Shown: positions 35,438 through 45,287 of the stretch, in pieces | How positions within the stretch are numbered: position 1 is the stretch's first letter | Layout: each line of letters starts with the position of its first letter | Source: Candidatus Poribacteria bacterium | Lineage (GTDB): Bacteria; Poribacteria; WGA-4E; WGA-3G | Reading direction: 5' to 3' | Length of the DNA: 57,304 nt | NCBI GenBank assembly: GCA_022825665.1 | Contig: JAJDWI010000035.1 | Location: forward strand, 1-57,304 | Made by a program: the position numbers and the translations under genes | The notes under the pieces: model-generated | What the model saw: the letters and a program-made list of their open reading frames with translations, nothing else | Told to the model about the DNA's origin: nothing | The model's database searches: none

Positions 35438-37879
35438 TCAGTCTTCGACTTCAATATCCACAGTCAAGAACGAATTCTGTTTCTTGAGCCGTTTAACCGA
35501 TGCCATATCGTCAATAGGATTATCCTCTATCTGCAGGTGTTTCAGATTTTTCAAGGTTTCTATGGTACGAATATCGCGTATCTGATTTTTTGCGATTCCT
35601 AAACGGGTCAACTGTGTTAATGCTTTCAACGGAGTAATATCTGTAACTTGGTTTTTGTCAATCCATAGCACCTCAAGTTGCGGTAGTTGTGAAAGAGGTG
35701 TCGTGTCGCTAATTTGGTTGCTGCTTAGGTTTAAGGACTTCAATTGTGTCATTTTGGTAATCGGTGTAATGTCCTTGATCTTATTTTTACTGAGGTATAA
35801 ACCCGTCAATTGCGTCAGTGTTGCGATTGGTGTAATATCGCGAATGCCACTGTTGGTAACTTCTAAAGTTCCAAGTTTCGGCAATTCAGTTATCAATTTA
35901 ATGATGTGCTGCAAGTTTTCTATTTCGTATCCACCAAGCCCTAACTGTGTAAGGTTTGTTAGCTTCCCAATAGGTTTTACATCTCGGATTTGATTCCCAC
36001 CAAGCCATAACGTATTGAGATTTTTTAGACCTTCCAACCCGGCAACATCCTGTATCTTATTATTTCCAAGATGTAGCCATTCCAGCCAGTTTAATCCAGT
36101 TAGTAGTGGAATATTAACGACTTGATTGTCATTCAGATTGAGCACGTTCAGTTTTGTCAGTTTCGCGAGTGCGGTGATGTCCGTGATTTGATTGTTATTC
36201 AAGTGTAAGCGAGTAAGTTGTGTTAATGCTGCAAGAGGTTCAATGTCCTTAATCTGATTATTATTTAGTTCTAACAGTTCAAGCTCCGCTAACCCCGCAA
36301 TCGGTTCTATATCAACGATTTGATTGTTTGCGAGCGACAGATATGAAAGTTGCGTTAACTTGGTAAGTGGCGTAATATCGATAATCTGATTTTTTCTCAG
36401 TGTTAAGTTCATCAGTCCTGTTAATTCTGTTAGTGGCGTTATGTCCGTGATTTGATTATACCCGATATACACTCCCCAAAGGTTTGTCAGGCTTGCCAGT
36501 GGCGTTATGTCGGTGATCTGATTGCTTGAAAGGAACAATGTTTTCAAGTTTTTCAATTTAGCGAGCGGTTCAAGGTCGCTAAGTTCGTTATCATGAAGCC
36601 TTAAGTCAGTGAGTTGTGTCAGTTTGGCAAGTGGGGTAATATCACGAAGGCGGCTATGATCCAGGGATAACTCTTTCAACTGCGTGAGGTGCCCCAATGG
36701 TGTCAGGTCAAGTAATTGATTGTGCCCTGCTCCTAAATGTGTCAGTTGAGGAAATCCCGCCACAGCTGTCGTAAACACAGAAAGAAGGTTAATACGATTA
36801 TGTGAAAAATTTAAATGGGTGAGTTCTGTCATCGCTTCAAGCGGACGAATATCGTCCACTTCATTATAGTCAAAAGACAACGATGTCAGTTTTGTCATCG
36901 CCTCAAGCGGTTTTATATCCGTGATTTCGTTACCACTTAAATGTAAACCTGTCAGCAACCGCATTTCAGAAAGCGGTGTGATGTCACGGATGTCATTATA
37001 ACTCAGCCATAAGCTCGTAAGCTTTGTCATCTCGGCAAGCGGTGTAATATCACTGATTTCGCCATTACTCAGATGCAAAACGGAAAGTTGCGTTAGATTC
37101 TGTAGCGGTGTAATATCACTAATCCGATTACCAGACAGGTATAAACTTTCAAGTTGCGTTAGATTTTGTAACGGTGTAATGGCGCGGATTCTATAATTAC
37201 TTCTATTAAGGTTATTATGTTCTAAATTTAGACTCACGAGGTGTGTCAGTTCCCCTATAGGCGTTATATCCTCAATCAGGTTGAATGATAGGTCTAATTC
37301 GGTGAGTTGCTTCAGGTTGGTCAGGGGTTTTATGTTTTCAATCTGATTGCGCGACAGATCTAATGACTTCAGTTGTGCCAAGTTCTGTACCGGTGTGATG
37401 TCACGCATGAGAGTAGACAGTATCCGTAATTCTGTCAACTGCGTAAGATTTGACAACGGTGTAAAATCTTCAATCGGGTTATCACTAAGTGAAAGTTCTT
37501 GCAACTGTGTCAAGTTCTGTAGTGGCGTAATGTCGTGTATTTTGTTTTTGTCAAGTGAGAGCTCTTGCAACTGTGTCAACTGTGCAAGTGGCGTAATGTC
37601 TACAATTTGATTGTTTACGAGTGTTAACTTTTTCAAGTTCGGCATTTTTTCAATACCTTTTAGGTCACGGATACTTTCTTGCATAGCAAATAGACTTTCT
37701 ACTTTTTTCAGGTCTTTTTCTCTGATAGGTTTATCCGCATCTAACCTAAGACGCATTCGCACCAATGCAGCCAAGTTCTGATCGGGTATCTCTACTGGGG
37801 CGGAACATCCCACCCATACGATAGCAATACTGAATATGGCGATGAGGACAATCAACCTTTTCACAAGTTTTCTGTTCAT
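35438..37879 (-). CDS. Large leucine-rich-repeat lipoprotein (internalin-like)
   Basis: An 813-residue lipoprotein. The signal RLIVLIAIFSIAIVWVGC ends in a plausible lipobox Cys. After a short helical cap (IPDQNLAALVRMRLRLD) it consists of about 33 tandem 22-residue LRRs of the SDS22/internalin type, consensus LTxLxxLxLxxNxIxDITPL. Such proteins form curved surfaces for binding proteins or glycans, here probably at the cell surface. The start at 37879 gives a standard lipoprotein signal; an ATG at 37891 is nearly as good. The open frame runs up to 38032 without support. Several near-identical repeats at DNA level make this gene prone to expansion or contraction. Confidence 0.85.
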   Translation of the reverse strand: MNRKLVKRLIVLIAIFSIAIVWVGCSAPVEIPDQNLAALVRMRLRLDADKPIREKDLKKVESLFAMQESIRDLKGIEKMPNLKKLTLVNNQIVDITPLAQLTQLQELSLDKNKIHDITPLQNLTQLQELSLSDNPIEDFTPLSNLTQLTELRILSTLMRDITPVQNLAQLKSLDLSRNQIENIKPLTNLKQLTELDLSFNLIEDITPIGELTHLVSLNLEHNNLNRSNYRIRAITPLQNLTQLESLYLSGNRISDITPLQNLTQLSVLHLSNGEISDITPLAEMTKLTSLWLSYNDIRDITPLSEMRLLTGLHLSGNEITDIKPLEAMTKLTSLSFDYNEVDDIRPLEAMTELTHLNFSHNRINLLSVFTTAVAGFPQLTHLGAGHNQLLDLTPLGHLTQLKELSLDHSRLRDITPLAKLTQLTDLRLHDNELSDLEPLAKLKNLKTLFLSSNQITDITPLASLTNLWGVYIGYNQITDITPLTELTGLMNLTLRKNQIIDITPLTKLTQLSYLSLANNQIVDIEPIAGLAELELLELNNNQIKDIEPLAALTQLTRLHLNNNQITDITALAKLTKLNVLNLNDNQVVNIPLLTGLNWLEWLHLGNNKIQDVAGLEGLKNLNTLWLGGNQIRDVKPIGKLTNLTQLGLGGYEIENLQHIIKLITELPKLGTLEVTNSGIRDITPIATLTQLTGLYLSKNKIKDITPITKMTQLKSLNLSSNQISDTTPLSQLPQLEVLWIDKNQVTDITPLKALTQLTRLGIAKNQIRDIRTIETLKNLKHLQIEDNPIDDMASVKRLKKQNSFLTVDIEVED

Positions 37880-38090
37880 AAGTAAATACATTTTATTACG
37901 GAATAAGTCGTTTTGGATTGGCAAAAAGTACAACCTCTTCAAGGTAAAAAGTCCCGATACGAACGAATTGTTTAGCGGATTGCATAATCTAAGTCTGCTG
38001 ATCGGAAGTCCAAACAGGATGAAACTGTCCAAACTATAGAATTAATGCAAACCGTGAAATTGCAGATGTTCCAATCAATACGTTTAACAA

Positions 38091-39044
38091 TTATACTTGT
38101 GATATAGTGGAAGGGGCATTCGTCTTGCCATCATCCTGAAAATTCATGAGTGCCTCCAAATCAAAATCCTCATTAATTTGAGCATCAGAAATTTTTGGTT
38201 GCGATAACGTCTGTCTCCTCGCATCCGCAATTTTCTTTAACTGCCACGCATTCTTAATCTGAATCTTTCCAAACCGTGTATCAATCACATTATGATGCTT
38301 GAAAGTATTTAATAGTGTATCAATTGTTTCCGTAGAACTTCCAATTAATTTTGATATGTGCTTTTTTGACACACGAGGCACAAAAACATTTCCATCTATA
38401 TCTGAAACTGTAGCAAGATTCTGGAGAAGTAGGGCAAGACGGGAGGATACAGTCCTAAATGCAATGTTACTGAATACGTTAATGTGTTTACAGTCTGAAT
38501 TCTTAACGCTATTCAGTATATTATGTGAGTTTAGTTTTCCATCTCGTAATCTGTTTTCATATCCAAAAAGTGAGTCGTAGTGTGTCCTTAACCGAGTTTT
38601 TCGCAGCATCGGTAATGCTAAATGCGGTTTCCGCTTTAAATAAAAAGAAAAATCACGTATCGTTGAAATTCCAAGACACACCTCAGTCAAAGTTTCTGCA
38701 AAAGTAATCGGTTCTGTATTCTCCTTCCCAATTCTACTATCATCAGGAACGACACCAAATATTTCTCCCTGTTCCAGCACCTCTATTGTTTCTTGACTTT
38801 CGTTTTCTTCTGATTTCTTTGTGCTATTATCCTTATTCCCAGTATCATCATCTACGTGATTTCTTGTTATTTTCACACGACCTTTTTTAATTAGATATAC
38901 ACCTTCCTCATAGATTCGTTCCTCATGCTTTAACTCCTTGAATGTAATAATCTGTGATAACGCATGATCATCTGCTTCGGACAGATCACGGAAGATATGT
39001 AACTGTTTGATGTACCAATATTGTTCTGTTGTAAGATTCTTCAT
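38091..39044 (-). CDS. CRP/FNR-family transcription regulator
   Basis: A 317-residue protein. The N-terminal half is a cyclic-nucleotide-binding-like beta roll (HIFRDLSEADDHALSQIITF, EEGVYLIKKGRVKITRN, LEQGEIFGVVPDDS) interrupted by an acidic insert rich in Ser, Glu and Asn (about 75-90). The C-terminal part is a winged helix (TVSSRLALLLQNLAT, VSKKHISKLIGSSTETIDTL, NVIDTRFGKIQI). The R-x-E phosphate-binding signature of true cAMP receptors is not evident, so the ligand may differ. Length is above the usual 220-250 owing to insert and tail. It stands alone and could respond to the cyclase encoded at 27165, which is speculation. Confidence 0.82.
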   Translation of the reverse strand: MKNLTTEQYWYIKQLHIFRDLSEADDHALSQIITFKELKHEERIYEEGVYLIKKGRVKITRNHVDDDTGNKDNSTKKSEENESQETIEVLEQGEIFGVVPDDSRIGKENTEPITFAETLTEVCLGISTIRDFSFYLKRKPHLALPMLRKTRLRTHYDSLFGYENRLRDGKLNSHNILNSVKNSDCKHINVFSNIAFRTVSSRLALLLQNLATVSDIDGNVFVPRVSKKHISKLIGSSTETIDTLLNTFKHHNVIDTRFGKIQIKNAWQLKKIADARRQTLSQPKISDAQINEDFDLEALMNFQDDGKTNAPSTISQV

Positions 39045-39111
39045 TAGGACTTACTAATATCACGAATTGAACATTCATGTCCACGGTTGGAATTTGTGTA
39101 GAACATAATCA

Positions 39112-39825
39112 TTATTGTTCTGATTTCTGTACCTTCTTTATCTTTTCTTGTGATATTTTCACATAATTATCGTCAATGTCACATCCCGTAAAATGTCGAA
39201 GATTTCTCAAAGCGGCTACGCCAGTAGTGCCTGCCCCGAGGAATGGATCTACAACGAGATCACCAGGGTTACTATGTTTAAGAACTAAATCCTCAAACAA
39301 TGTTAACGGCTTTTGCGTAGGGTGTTGTCTTTTACCTTTGTGTCGGGGAATTGGATACTCATAGATACCAGAATCATATTCACTATTAAAAGTAGGTTTT
39401 CCAACCTTCACACCTACAACCGCCATTTCTCTGCTGTTTGAGAGATAAGTTGCTCGCATATTCAACGGCACAGGATTGGTTTTCTGCCATATAATCTGAC
39501 GAAGCATCTTAAATCCTGCGGATTCCATTGCATCCTTTACTTTACCTATTTTCCAAAGGTCATACCACACAATAGCAGTTCCACCACGACGTAAGGATGT
39601 GTAAAACACCTTTGCCATATCGTCAAGATTTATCTCAACATGATCCCAAGTACCAAAGTCCATGCTTACAGCAAACCTCTGTACGCCGTTCACAACCTCT
39701 GAGAATCCTGTCTTTTTACTAATACAGTATGGAGGGTCTGTCAGAATTAGGTCTACTGATCCAGCAGGTAAGGATGACATAAACTCCTGATAATCAGATA
39801 CCTTAATGGTAAATTCATTAAACAT
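39112..39825 (-). CDS. Orphan DNA methyltransferase, N6-adenine type
   Basis: A 237-residue DNA methyltransferase. The catalytic motif TDPPYCISKK comes first (about residue 29) and the SAM-binding motif VDPFLGAGTTGVAAL near the C terminus, the beta-class order. DPPY points to adenine-N6 rather than cytosine-N4 methylation. The third in-frame ATG (39825) is preferred, since AAAAGG sits about eleven bases upstream of it and overlaps the earlier start candidates at 39846. No restriction endonuclease or specificity subunit is nearby, so it is likely a solitary, possibly regulatory, methylase. The target cannot be deduced. Confidence 0.87.
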   Translation of the reverse strand: MFNEFTIKVSDYQEFMSSLPAGSVDLILTDPPYCISKKTGFSEVVNGVQRFAVSMDFGTWDHVEINLDDMAKVFYTSLRRGGTAIVWYDLWKIGKVKDAMESAGFKMLRQIIWQKTNPVPLNMRATYLSNSREMAVVGVKVGKPTFNSEYDSGIYEYPIPRHKGKRQHPTQKPLTLFEDLVLKHSNPGDLVVDPFLGAGTTGVAALRNLRHFTGCDIDDNYVKISQEKIKKVQKSEQ

Positions 39826-39902
39826 AACAGTCATACCTTTTCTCATTCAAACATACAGTACATACTAAAAGGTCATATTACACAAGAACGCTTGAGATAA
39901 AT

Positions 39903-39945
39903 AATCCTGAAAATCCTATAATCCTGAAAATCCTGGTTCAGACAA
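39903..39945. repeat. Isolated MITE right end with internal duplication
   Basis: The motif ATAATCCTGAAAATCCT occurs twice in a row and is followed by GGTTCAGACA, matching the right end of the 145-bp element at 30833-30977. The left end is absent here. Confidence 0.75.
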
Positions 39946-39989
39946 GTACGATACTCCTACAATTAACACGTGAGGAATTTCCTTACGCC

Positions 39990-40691
39990 TTAGCCAATCT
40001 TAGGAGAACGTTCATCTCTGAATAGGAATCCATAGCGAAAAAGCGTAGCAAGTATTTTAACACCCGCCCGAACACTTCCAACAAAAGTACCACTAATCTT
40101 TGATGTACCGATACGTTTCCGATAACTAACAGGCACTTCACGCACATTCATCCCCATTTTCGCGGCTTTGAGTTGCATCTCGATAGTCCAACCGTAATCT
40201 TTATCTTCCATACCTAACGCTTGAAGCTGCTGATAACGGATAGCACGAAAGGGTCCCAAATCAGTATACTGTACCCTAAAAAATATACGCATTAGGTAGG
40301 TAGCAAGTCTATTACCAAACTGCGCCTGTGGTAACAATGCTCCTTTTTCACTCGGTATACGTGTACCGATAACAAACTCCGAAAGACCCTCTCGAATCGG
40401 CTGCACAAGCAGTGGCATCTCCGTGGGATCATCACTGTAATCACCATCTAAAAACACAACAATATCCGGTGCATCAACAGCAGCAATCCCCGCAAGACAT
40501 GCACTACCATAACCTCTTCGCGGTTCAGTGATAACCTTTGCACCATGCGCAAGTGCAATCTCTACCGTTCTGTCAGTGCATCCATTGTCAACAACAACAA
40601 TTTCTTGGACTAACGATTTCGGTATATCGTTGATGACATTTGCAATCGCACCTTCCTCATTCAGAACGGGAATGATAACCGAAACATTCAT
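39990..40691 (-). CDS. Family 2 glycosyltransferase
   Basis: A 233-residue inverting GT2 enzyme of the dolichyl/polyprenyl-phosphate sugar synthase type. It starts VSVIIPVLNEEGAIANVI, has VVVDNGCTDRTVEIALAHGA, the RRGYGSACLAGI nucleotide region, the DxD-like VVFLDGDYSDDP and the FGNRLATYLMRIFF segment. No C-terminal membrane helices are present. It should transfer a sugar from a nucleotide donor to a lipid carrier. It lies 59 nt downstream of the MoxR gene and may be the last gene of the moaC-to-GT2 run. Confidence 0.9.
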   Translation of the reverse strand: MNVSVIIPVLNEEGAIANVINDIPKSLVQEIVVVDNGCTDRTVEIALAHGAKVITEPRRGYGSACLAGIAAVDAPDIVVFLDGDYSDDPTEMPLLVQPIREGLSEFVIGTRIPSEKGALLPQAQFGNRLATYLMRIFFRVQYTDLGPFRAIRYQQLQALGMEDKDYGWTIEMQLKAAKMGMNVREVPVSYRKRIGTSKISGTFVGSVRAGVKILATLFRYGFLFRDERSPKIG

Positions 40692-40750
40692 GGTTTATGC
40701 GTTCCAAGGTAGGAAAATAGGAGATGATACGGACTTCCCTCGCGCAGAAA

Positions 40751-41758
40751 TTATCTGCCAATAGAGGGTTCTTGCACCGTCTCAACCAGTTGTTCTACAA
40801 CTGCATCAGGGTCAATCCCTTCCGCTTCAGCATGGAAATTTGTCAATACGCGATGGCGTAACACAGATGGGGCAACAGATTTCACATCTTCAATCGATGC
40901 ATTATAACGACCTTTGAGTATAGCTCTGGCTTTCGCACCCAATATGAGATATTGTCCCGCACGAGGTCCAGCACCCCATCGCACCCACCTTTGAATAAAT
41001 TCTGGCGCATCTTTTTCATTAGGTCGGGTAGCACGCGCAAGTTTCACTGCGTATTGAACAACATTATCTGCAGCAGGCACCCTACGCACGATTTGATGCA
41101 ACGCGACAATCGCTTCACCTGAAAGCGCAGTCTCTAATTCAGGCTCTTCTGCACCCGTTGTTGATGAAATAATGTTTACCTCTTCATCCTCTGTTGGATA
41201 ATCTATGACAATTTTGAACATGAACCGGTCAAGTTGTGCTTCTGGCAACGGATATGTCCCTTCCTGTTCAATCGGATTCTGCGTAGCAAGCACAAAGAAG
41301 GGTTCTGTCAATTTGTACTGGTTACCACCAGCAGTGACGTGATGTTCCTGCATCGCTTCTAAAAGGGCAGCCTGCGTTTTCGGAGGTGTTCGGTTAATTT
41401 CGTCCGCAAGGAGAATATTCGCAAAAATTGGACCCTGAATAAATCGAATAGTCCTATGTCCTGTAGTACGATCTTCCTCCAGCACATCGGTACCTATAAT
41501 ATCAGCAGGCATCAAATCCGGGGTGAATTGAATTCGACCAAATTTAAGATTCAGAATCTCAGCAAGGGTCTTGATCATTAATGTTTTCGCCAATCCCGGT
41601 ACACCCTCAACAAGACAATGACCACCAGCAAAGAGTACCATCAACATCTGATTGATAACTTCCTCTTGACCGATAATTACTTTTTTGAGTTGTCCCACAA
41701 TCAATTCTTGGCTTTCCATCAACTCTTCAATGGCTTTAACTTCTTCTGTTGCTGGCAT
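40751..41758 (-). CDS. MoxR-family AAA+ ATPase
   Basis: A 335-residue AAA+ chaperone ATPase. Walker A is GVPGLAKTL (about residue 59), Walker B LLADEINR, followed by [19 protein letters not shown] and the sensor-1 region [20 protein letters not shown], all strongly typical of MoxR. MoxR ATPases usually mature a partner containing a von Willebrand A domain; none is adjacent here. Instead the upstream neighbour (41798) is a DUF3857-transglutaminase protein, which also often accompanies MoxR. The ATG has GGAG seven bases upstream. Confidence 0.93.
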   Translation of the reverse strand: MPATEEVKAIEELMESQELIVGQLKKVIIGQEEVINQMLMVLFAGGHCLVEGVPGLAKTLMIKTLAEILNLKFGRIQFTPDLMPADIIGTDVLEEDRTTGHRTIRFIQGPIFANILLADEINRTPPKTQAALLEAMQEHHVTAGGNQYKLTEPFFVLATQNPIEQEGTYPLPEAQLDRFMFKIVIDYPTEDEEVNIISSTTGAEEPELETALSGEAIVALHQIVRRVPAADNVVQYAVKLARATRPNEKDAPEFIQRWVRWGAGPRAGQYLILGAKARAILKGRYNASIEDVKSVAPSVLRHRVLTNFHAEAEGIDPDAVVEQLVETVQEPSIGR

Positions 41759-41797
41759 CTATTCACTCCTTTATTTGTTCAAAATTAATAAACTATA

Positions 41798-44719
41798 TTA
41801 CTCAGGTTTTTTCGTTAAAATAAACCGCTTTGTACTTTGGCTTGAGGCTAAATTGACAACATCTCTGAGAGGCTTAAATTTGGTGGCTTCTACTGTCGGA
41901 ACATGAAAACGAACGGTCTGCTTCATTTCAGCTTTCCTACCGGATTTCTTGTAATCTATACGGATTTCAGCGACATCAGTTTTAAGTTCGTGCTCCGCCG
42001 GGACCATCTTCATAGCAAATGGTGCCTCTACATCAACTGTAATGTTATCTTCAAAAGTTAGTGCTTTCCCAATAACAGCAGGATGGTCGCGTTCCTCATC
42101 CCTCAATAACTTAGCATACGGATGATTGACAACAGGAAGTTCCAATATATATTGATCCGCAATCTCATAGAGATAATCCTTACATGACCATGTAAGTTGG
42201 ATCTTTAATTCAGGTTCCAACTTATTCAGTTTTGATACTTCAAAATGTTCCACTTTCGCACGCTCATCTATTTCAAATACATCACGGAGAAAATGGATAC
42301 GTTCTTCACGATGACTGGTGGATAATAGCAGCGCACGGAATCTTGAGTTAAAATCTCCTGACACCAGCAACTCATGCGTCACCTCTACACTCATATCATT
42401 CTTAACCTTGACATGTGTCGCTGTTTTTTTCACATTTGTATCTGCAGGAAGGGCAGGACTCTTCTGAAATGCATATAAGTGTTTCTTCACTTCTGCTCCA
42501 TCCAATTTCTCAGACTCATCAACAGATGTCTCAACTGATTCTACACCAATTCCAGTGTTTGATGGTGAATCGGTATTGACAATAACCGTCCAACGGTTTT
42601 GGTCACTGGATGGAAAATCACCAAAGGCACACGTATGAACAGTCGGATCAAGCCATATCAGATCCTTATTTTTCCCACCATCAACTGCCAGAATCATGTG
42701 GTTAAAATAGGCAAGCGACGGGACATCCCGCACAATTCTACTCGCCTTACCAGCAGAAATCAGCACAGGATACGAGTCAATACCAGCAACGCGAAGCATC
42801 GTAGAAAGGAGTGTTGATTTACCTTTACAATCACCCCATTCTTTCTTCAGCACTTCCGCAGCGGGATACGGTTTAATTGCCCATATACCACGTTCATCAC
42901 CAGCATACTGTATGTTTGTCGCAACAAATTCATACAACCTTTTGATCTTCTCTTTACGGGTTAATGCACCAAACAATATCTCTTTCGTTTTATCCTCAAT
43001 TTCCTTAGTAACCCTATCCTGTTCTCGAATTAACGTTGCATACCACATCAACAATTCATCCCACGAATTAACTGATGAAAGACTAATGTTGTACGCTAAA
43101 TCAGAAACAGCAGGCATCAAAGGTTCTCTACGTAACCCTGGAACATCATTAACCTCAAATGTATAAGTCCGCGTATAGTTGTTTTCAGTAATTTTCGGCT
43201 CAATTTGCGGTCCATCAACACGGTATAAAAGCTGCTTTTTCTTCGGGATATGTGTTGTGAGTCGGTAATATTGAACTGGTTCCTCAACTTGGAAAAAGAC
43301 CTGTCGCCAAAACTCACCTTTCATTACATCCCTCAAATTTTGCGCGGAATAAGCGTAGTCAATGATACAACCATCCGTGATCTTCGGTAACTCAAAATGC
43401 ATCAGACGGGTATTCACCAGCAATCCTGCCTCAACAGCACTTGACGGAGGGATCCCGCGTACAATCTCATTCTCATCTAAATCAACTTGAGTGCCATCGG
43501 GCAAAAACGTACGTGCATGATGGATTGTAACATCCTCACCACCACGCGCATAAGGTATGTTGATTTCACCCAGATGATATCCATCTTTATTAAATATCTT
43601 CACGACTCGTCGGGTGGAATAGACACGTTTACCATCCTCATCAAGGTCAAATACCTCTGTTTCCCACAATACAACAGCACCATCTTCCGGATGGTCATCC
43701 TTTGAAGGTGCGTTTTCAACACGCATCAAGATATCCTGTTCATCTGCTTCACTAATAAAATTATATGGAAGGGATGATCTGCCCTTCATACCAACCTGTT
43801 CTACTACATCAGGGATATCCTCACTACGCGCATCACCGTTGACATCTGAATCTGGAAGCGGTAGTACCCCATTATCTTCCTGTGGATTTTGTGCAGTCGC
43901 TTCCTCTATCGGTGGTAGTGGTACAAGACGTTCACCTAAATATGTTTTATCTGCAAGCGTTCCCTCTCCATTTGCTTCCAAATCCTTACGTGTAGCGCGC
44001 CCATCACCATTATCGTCAAGATGTGGATGCTCAGATTGAATTGCTCCATCCTGTTCATACCATTCATCAATTCGCGTCTGCATCCAAACAAATGCTTCTA
44101 ATAACGAAATTGCACCATCACTGTTAGTATCTGCGGTCGGATCGGAAAAGACATCTACAAATAGGTCTCCAAAACCCGCTTGAGAAGCATACCCTTCACG
44201 TGAAGAACTGGATGTAATAATAGTCCGTCCGGATGCACTGATACCTGGAACCCATCTCGCACTATATGGAAAACCTAAGACTATCAACTGTTGTTCAGCA
44301 CGAATGTTGTTGATACTATCGGTATATTCTTTTTGACTAATATCGCGTCCTTGCAAATTGAATTTCACACCAGACGATGTCCGAGATGCATGTCCAATCA
44401 TTAACAGGATAAATCTGTCTGTCGGTTCAACAACTTCTGCAAGGACTGCCAATGCTTCTAAAACAGGTTCCCGTTTTGCTTCACCTGTGACCAACCCAGG
44501 TGTGATGCCATCATCTTCGAAAAGGAAAGTAATCTGCTCAGATGGATAACCGTATTGCTGTGTCAGCAATTGATGAAATCGTGAAGTCGCACTCCAAAAC
44601 TTATCATAGTAAGATTTCTCACCACCAACACCACCGAGAATTAGAACGTAATCTGCCGCAAAAGTTGTTGTAGAAACCGATAACAAAACAACTAAAATTG
44701 CTATGATAATTCGACGCAT
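41798..44719 (-). CDS. Exported protein with caspase-like, EF-hand, DUF3857 and transglutaminase regions
   Basis: A 973-residue exported protein (signal peptide IIIAILVVLLSVSTTTFA). Residues about 25-200 resemble a C13/caspase-like fold: YVLILGGVGGEKSYYDKFW, the His of LLMIGHAS (about 109) and VLGFPYSARW (about 150), where the expected catalytic Cys is replaced by Phe. Two Ca-binding loops follow, DTNSDGAISLLEAF and DDNGDGRATRKDLE. DUF3857 spans about 370-540. A transglutaminase core has Cys in WGDCKGKSTLL (about 630), His in YFNHMILAVD (about 674) and Asp in LIWLDPTVH (about 690). The final part is a beta-rich DUF2569-like tail. GGAG precedes the ATG. It could crosslink or cleave peptides in the periplasm. 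Confidence 0.8.
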   Translation of the reverse strand: MRRIIIAILVVLLSVSTTTFAADYVLILGGVGGEKSYYDKFWSATSRFHQLLTQQYGYPSEQITFLFEDDGITPGLVTGEAKREPVLEALAVLAEVVEPTDRFILLMIGHASRTSSGVKFNLQGRDISQKEYTDSINNIRAEQQLIVLGFPYSARWVPGISASGRTIITSSSSREGYASQAGFGDLFVDVFSDPTADTNSDGAISLLEAFVWMQTRIDEWYEQDGAIQSEHPHLDDNGDGRATRKDLEANGEGTLADKTYLGERLVPLPPIEEATAQNPQEDNGVLPLPDSDVNGDARSEDIPDVVEQVGMKGRSSLPYNFISEADEQDILMRVENAPSKDDHPEDGAVVLWETEVFDLDEDGKRVYSTRRVVKIFNKDGYHLGEINIPYARGGEDVTIHHARTFLPDGTQVDLDENEIVRGIPPSSAVEAGLLVNTRLMHFELPKITDGCIIDYAYSAQNLRDVMKGEFWRQVFFQVEEPVQYYRLTTHIPKKKQLLYRVDGPQIEPKITENNYTRTYTFEVNDVPGLRREPLMPAVSDLAYNISLSSVNSWDELLMWYATLIREQDRVTKEIEDKTKEILFGALTRKEKIKRLYEFVATNIQYAGDERGIWAIKPYPAAEVLKKEWGDCKGKSTLLSTMLRVAGIDSYPVLISAGKASRIVRDVPSLAYFNHMILAVDGGKNKDLIWLDPTVHTCAFGDFPSSDQNRWTVIVNTDSPSNTGIGVESVETSVDESEKLDGAEVKKHLYAFQKSPALPADTNVKKTATHVKVKNDMSVEVTHELLVSGDFNSRFRALLLSTSHREERIHFLRDVFEIDERAKVEHFEVSKLNKLEPELKIQLTWSCKDYLYEIADQYILELPVVNHPYAKLLRDEERDHPAVIGKALTFEDNITVDVEAPFAMKMVPAEHELKTDVAEIRIDYKKSGRKAEMKQTVRFHVPTVEATKFKPLRDVVNLASSQSTKRFILTKKPE

Positions 44720-44762
44720 GTTTTTTCTCCATTACAGCACAATGTCTATTTTCTATTTTACA

Positions 44763-45257
44763 CTACAACTCAAAATCACCACTGGTCCCACCCGTTTTCT
44801 TAACCAACTTTACATCCGAAATACACATCTCACGGTCAACCGCTTTACACATATCGTAAACGGTCAAACCTGCAACAGACACAGCAGTGAGTGCCTCCAT
44901 TTCAACACCTGTTTGTCCCAAGGTTTGCACCTCCGCTTCAATCTCAATTTTATCATTTACAATTGACACATCTACACGGATAGAAGTGAGATTAAGAGGG
45001 TGGCACAACGGGATAAGATCACTTGTTCTTTTCGCTGCCATAAAACCTGCAAGTCTTGCTACCTCCAGAACATTCCCCTTCTTCATCTGTTGTTCCGATA
45101 TCAACCTGAGTGTTTCACTCTGAGCAGTCACATATCCTTTGGCAATAGCTGTCCGCAACGTCTGCGGTTTACCGCCAACATCAACCATCTGTGTATTGCC
45201 TTTATCGTCAAAATGTGTAAGTGTGCCTTTTTCGTCTTTTCGTGTTATCTTTACCAT
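44763..45257 (-). CDS. moaC: Cyclic pyranopterin monophosphate synthase MoaC
   Basis: A 164-residue MoaC, which converts the MoaA product to cyclic pyranopterin monophosphate in molybdenum cofactor synthesis. Family motifs are all present: THFDDKGNTQMVDVGGKPQT, KGNVLEVARLAGFMAAKRTS, LIPLCHPLNLTSI, GQTGVEMEALTAVSVAGLT and VYDMCKAVD, then KTGGTSGDF. Length is normal. No other moa or moe gene lies in the window. The gene is 43 nt upstream of the 973-residue exported protein in the same direction, probably by chance of position rather than function. Confidence 0.96.
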   Translation of the reverse strand: MVKITRKDEKGTLTHFDDKGNTQMVDVGGKPQTLRTAIAKGYVTAQSETLRLISEQQMKKGNVLEVARLAGFMAAKRTSDLIPLCHPLNLTSIRVDVSIVNDKIEIEAEVQTLGQTGVEMEALTAVSVAGLTVYDMCKAVDREMCISDVKLVKKTGGTSGDFEL

Positions 45258-45287
45258 ATTGTTTTTGGGATAATTTATGCTGATTCA

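Noticed and set aside
37347-37610. Plus-strand open frame inside the LRR gene
   Set aside because: It is an antisense frame produced by the repetitive LRR sequence, with no ribosome site.
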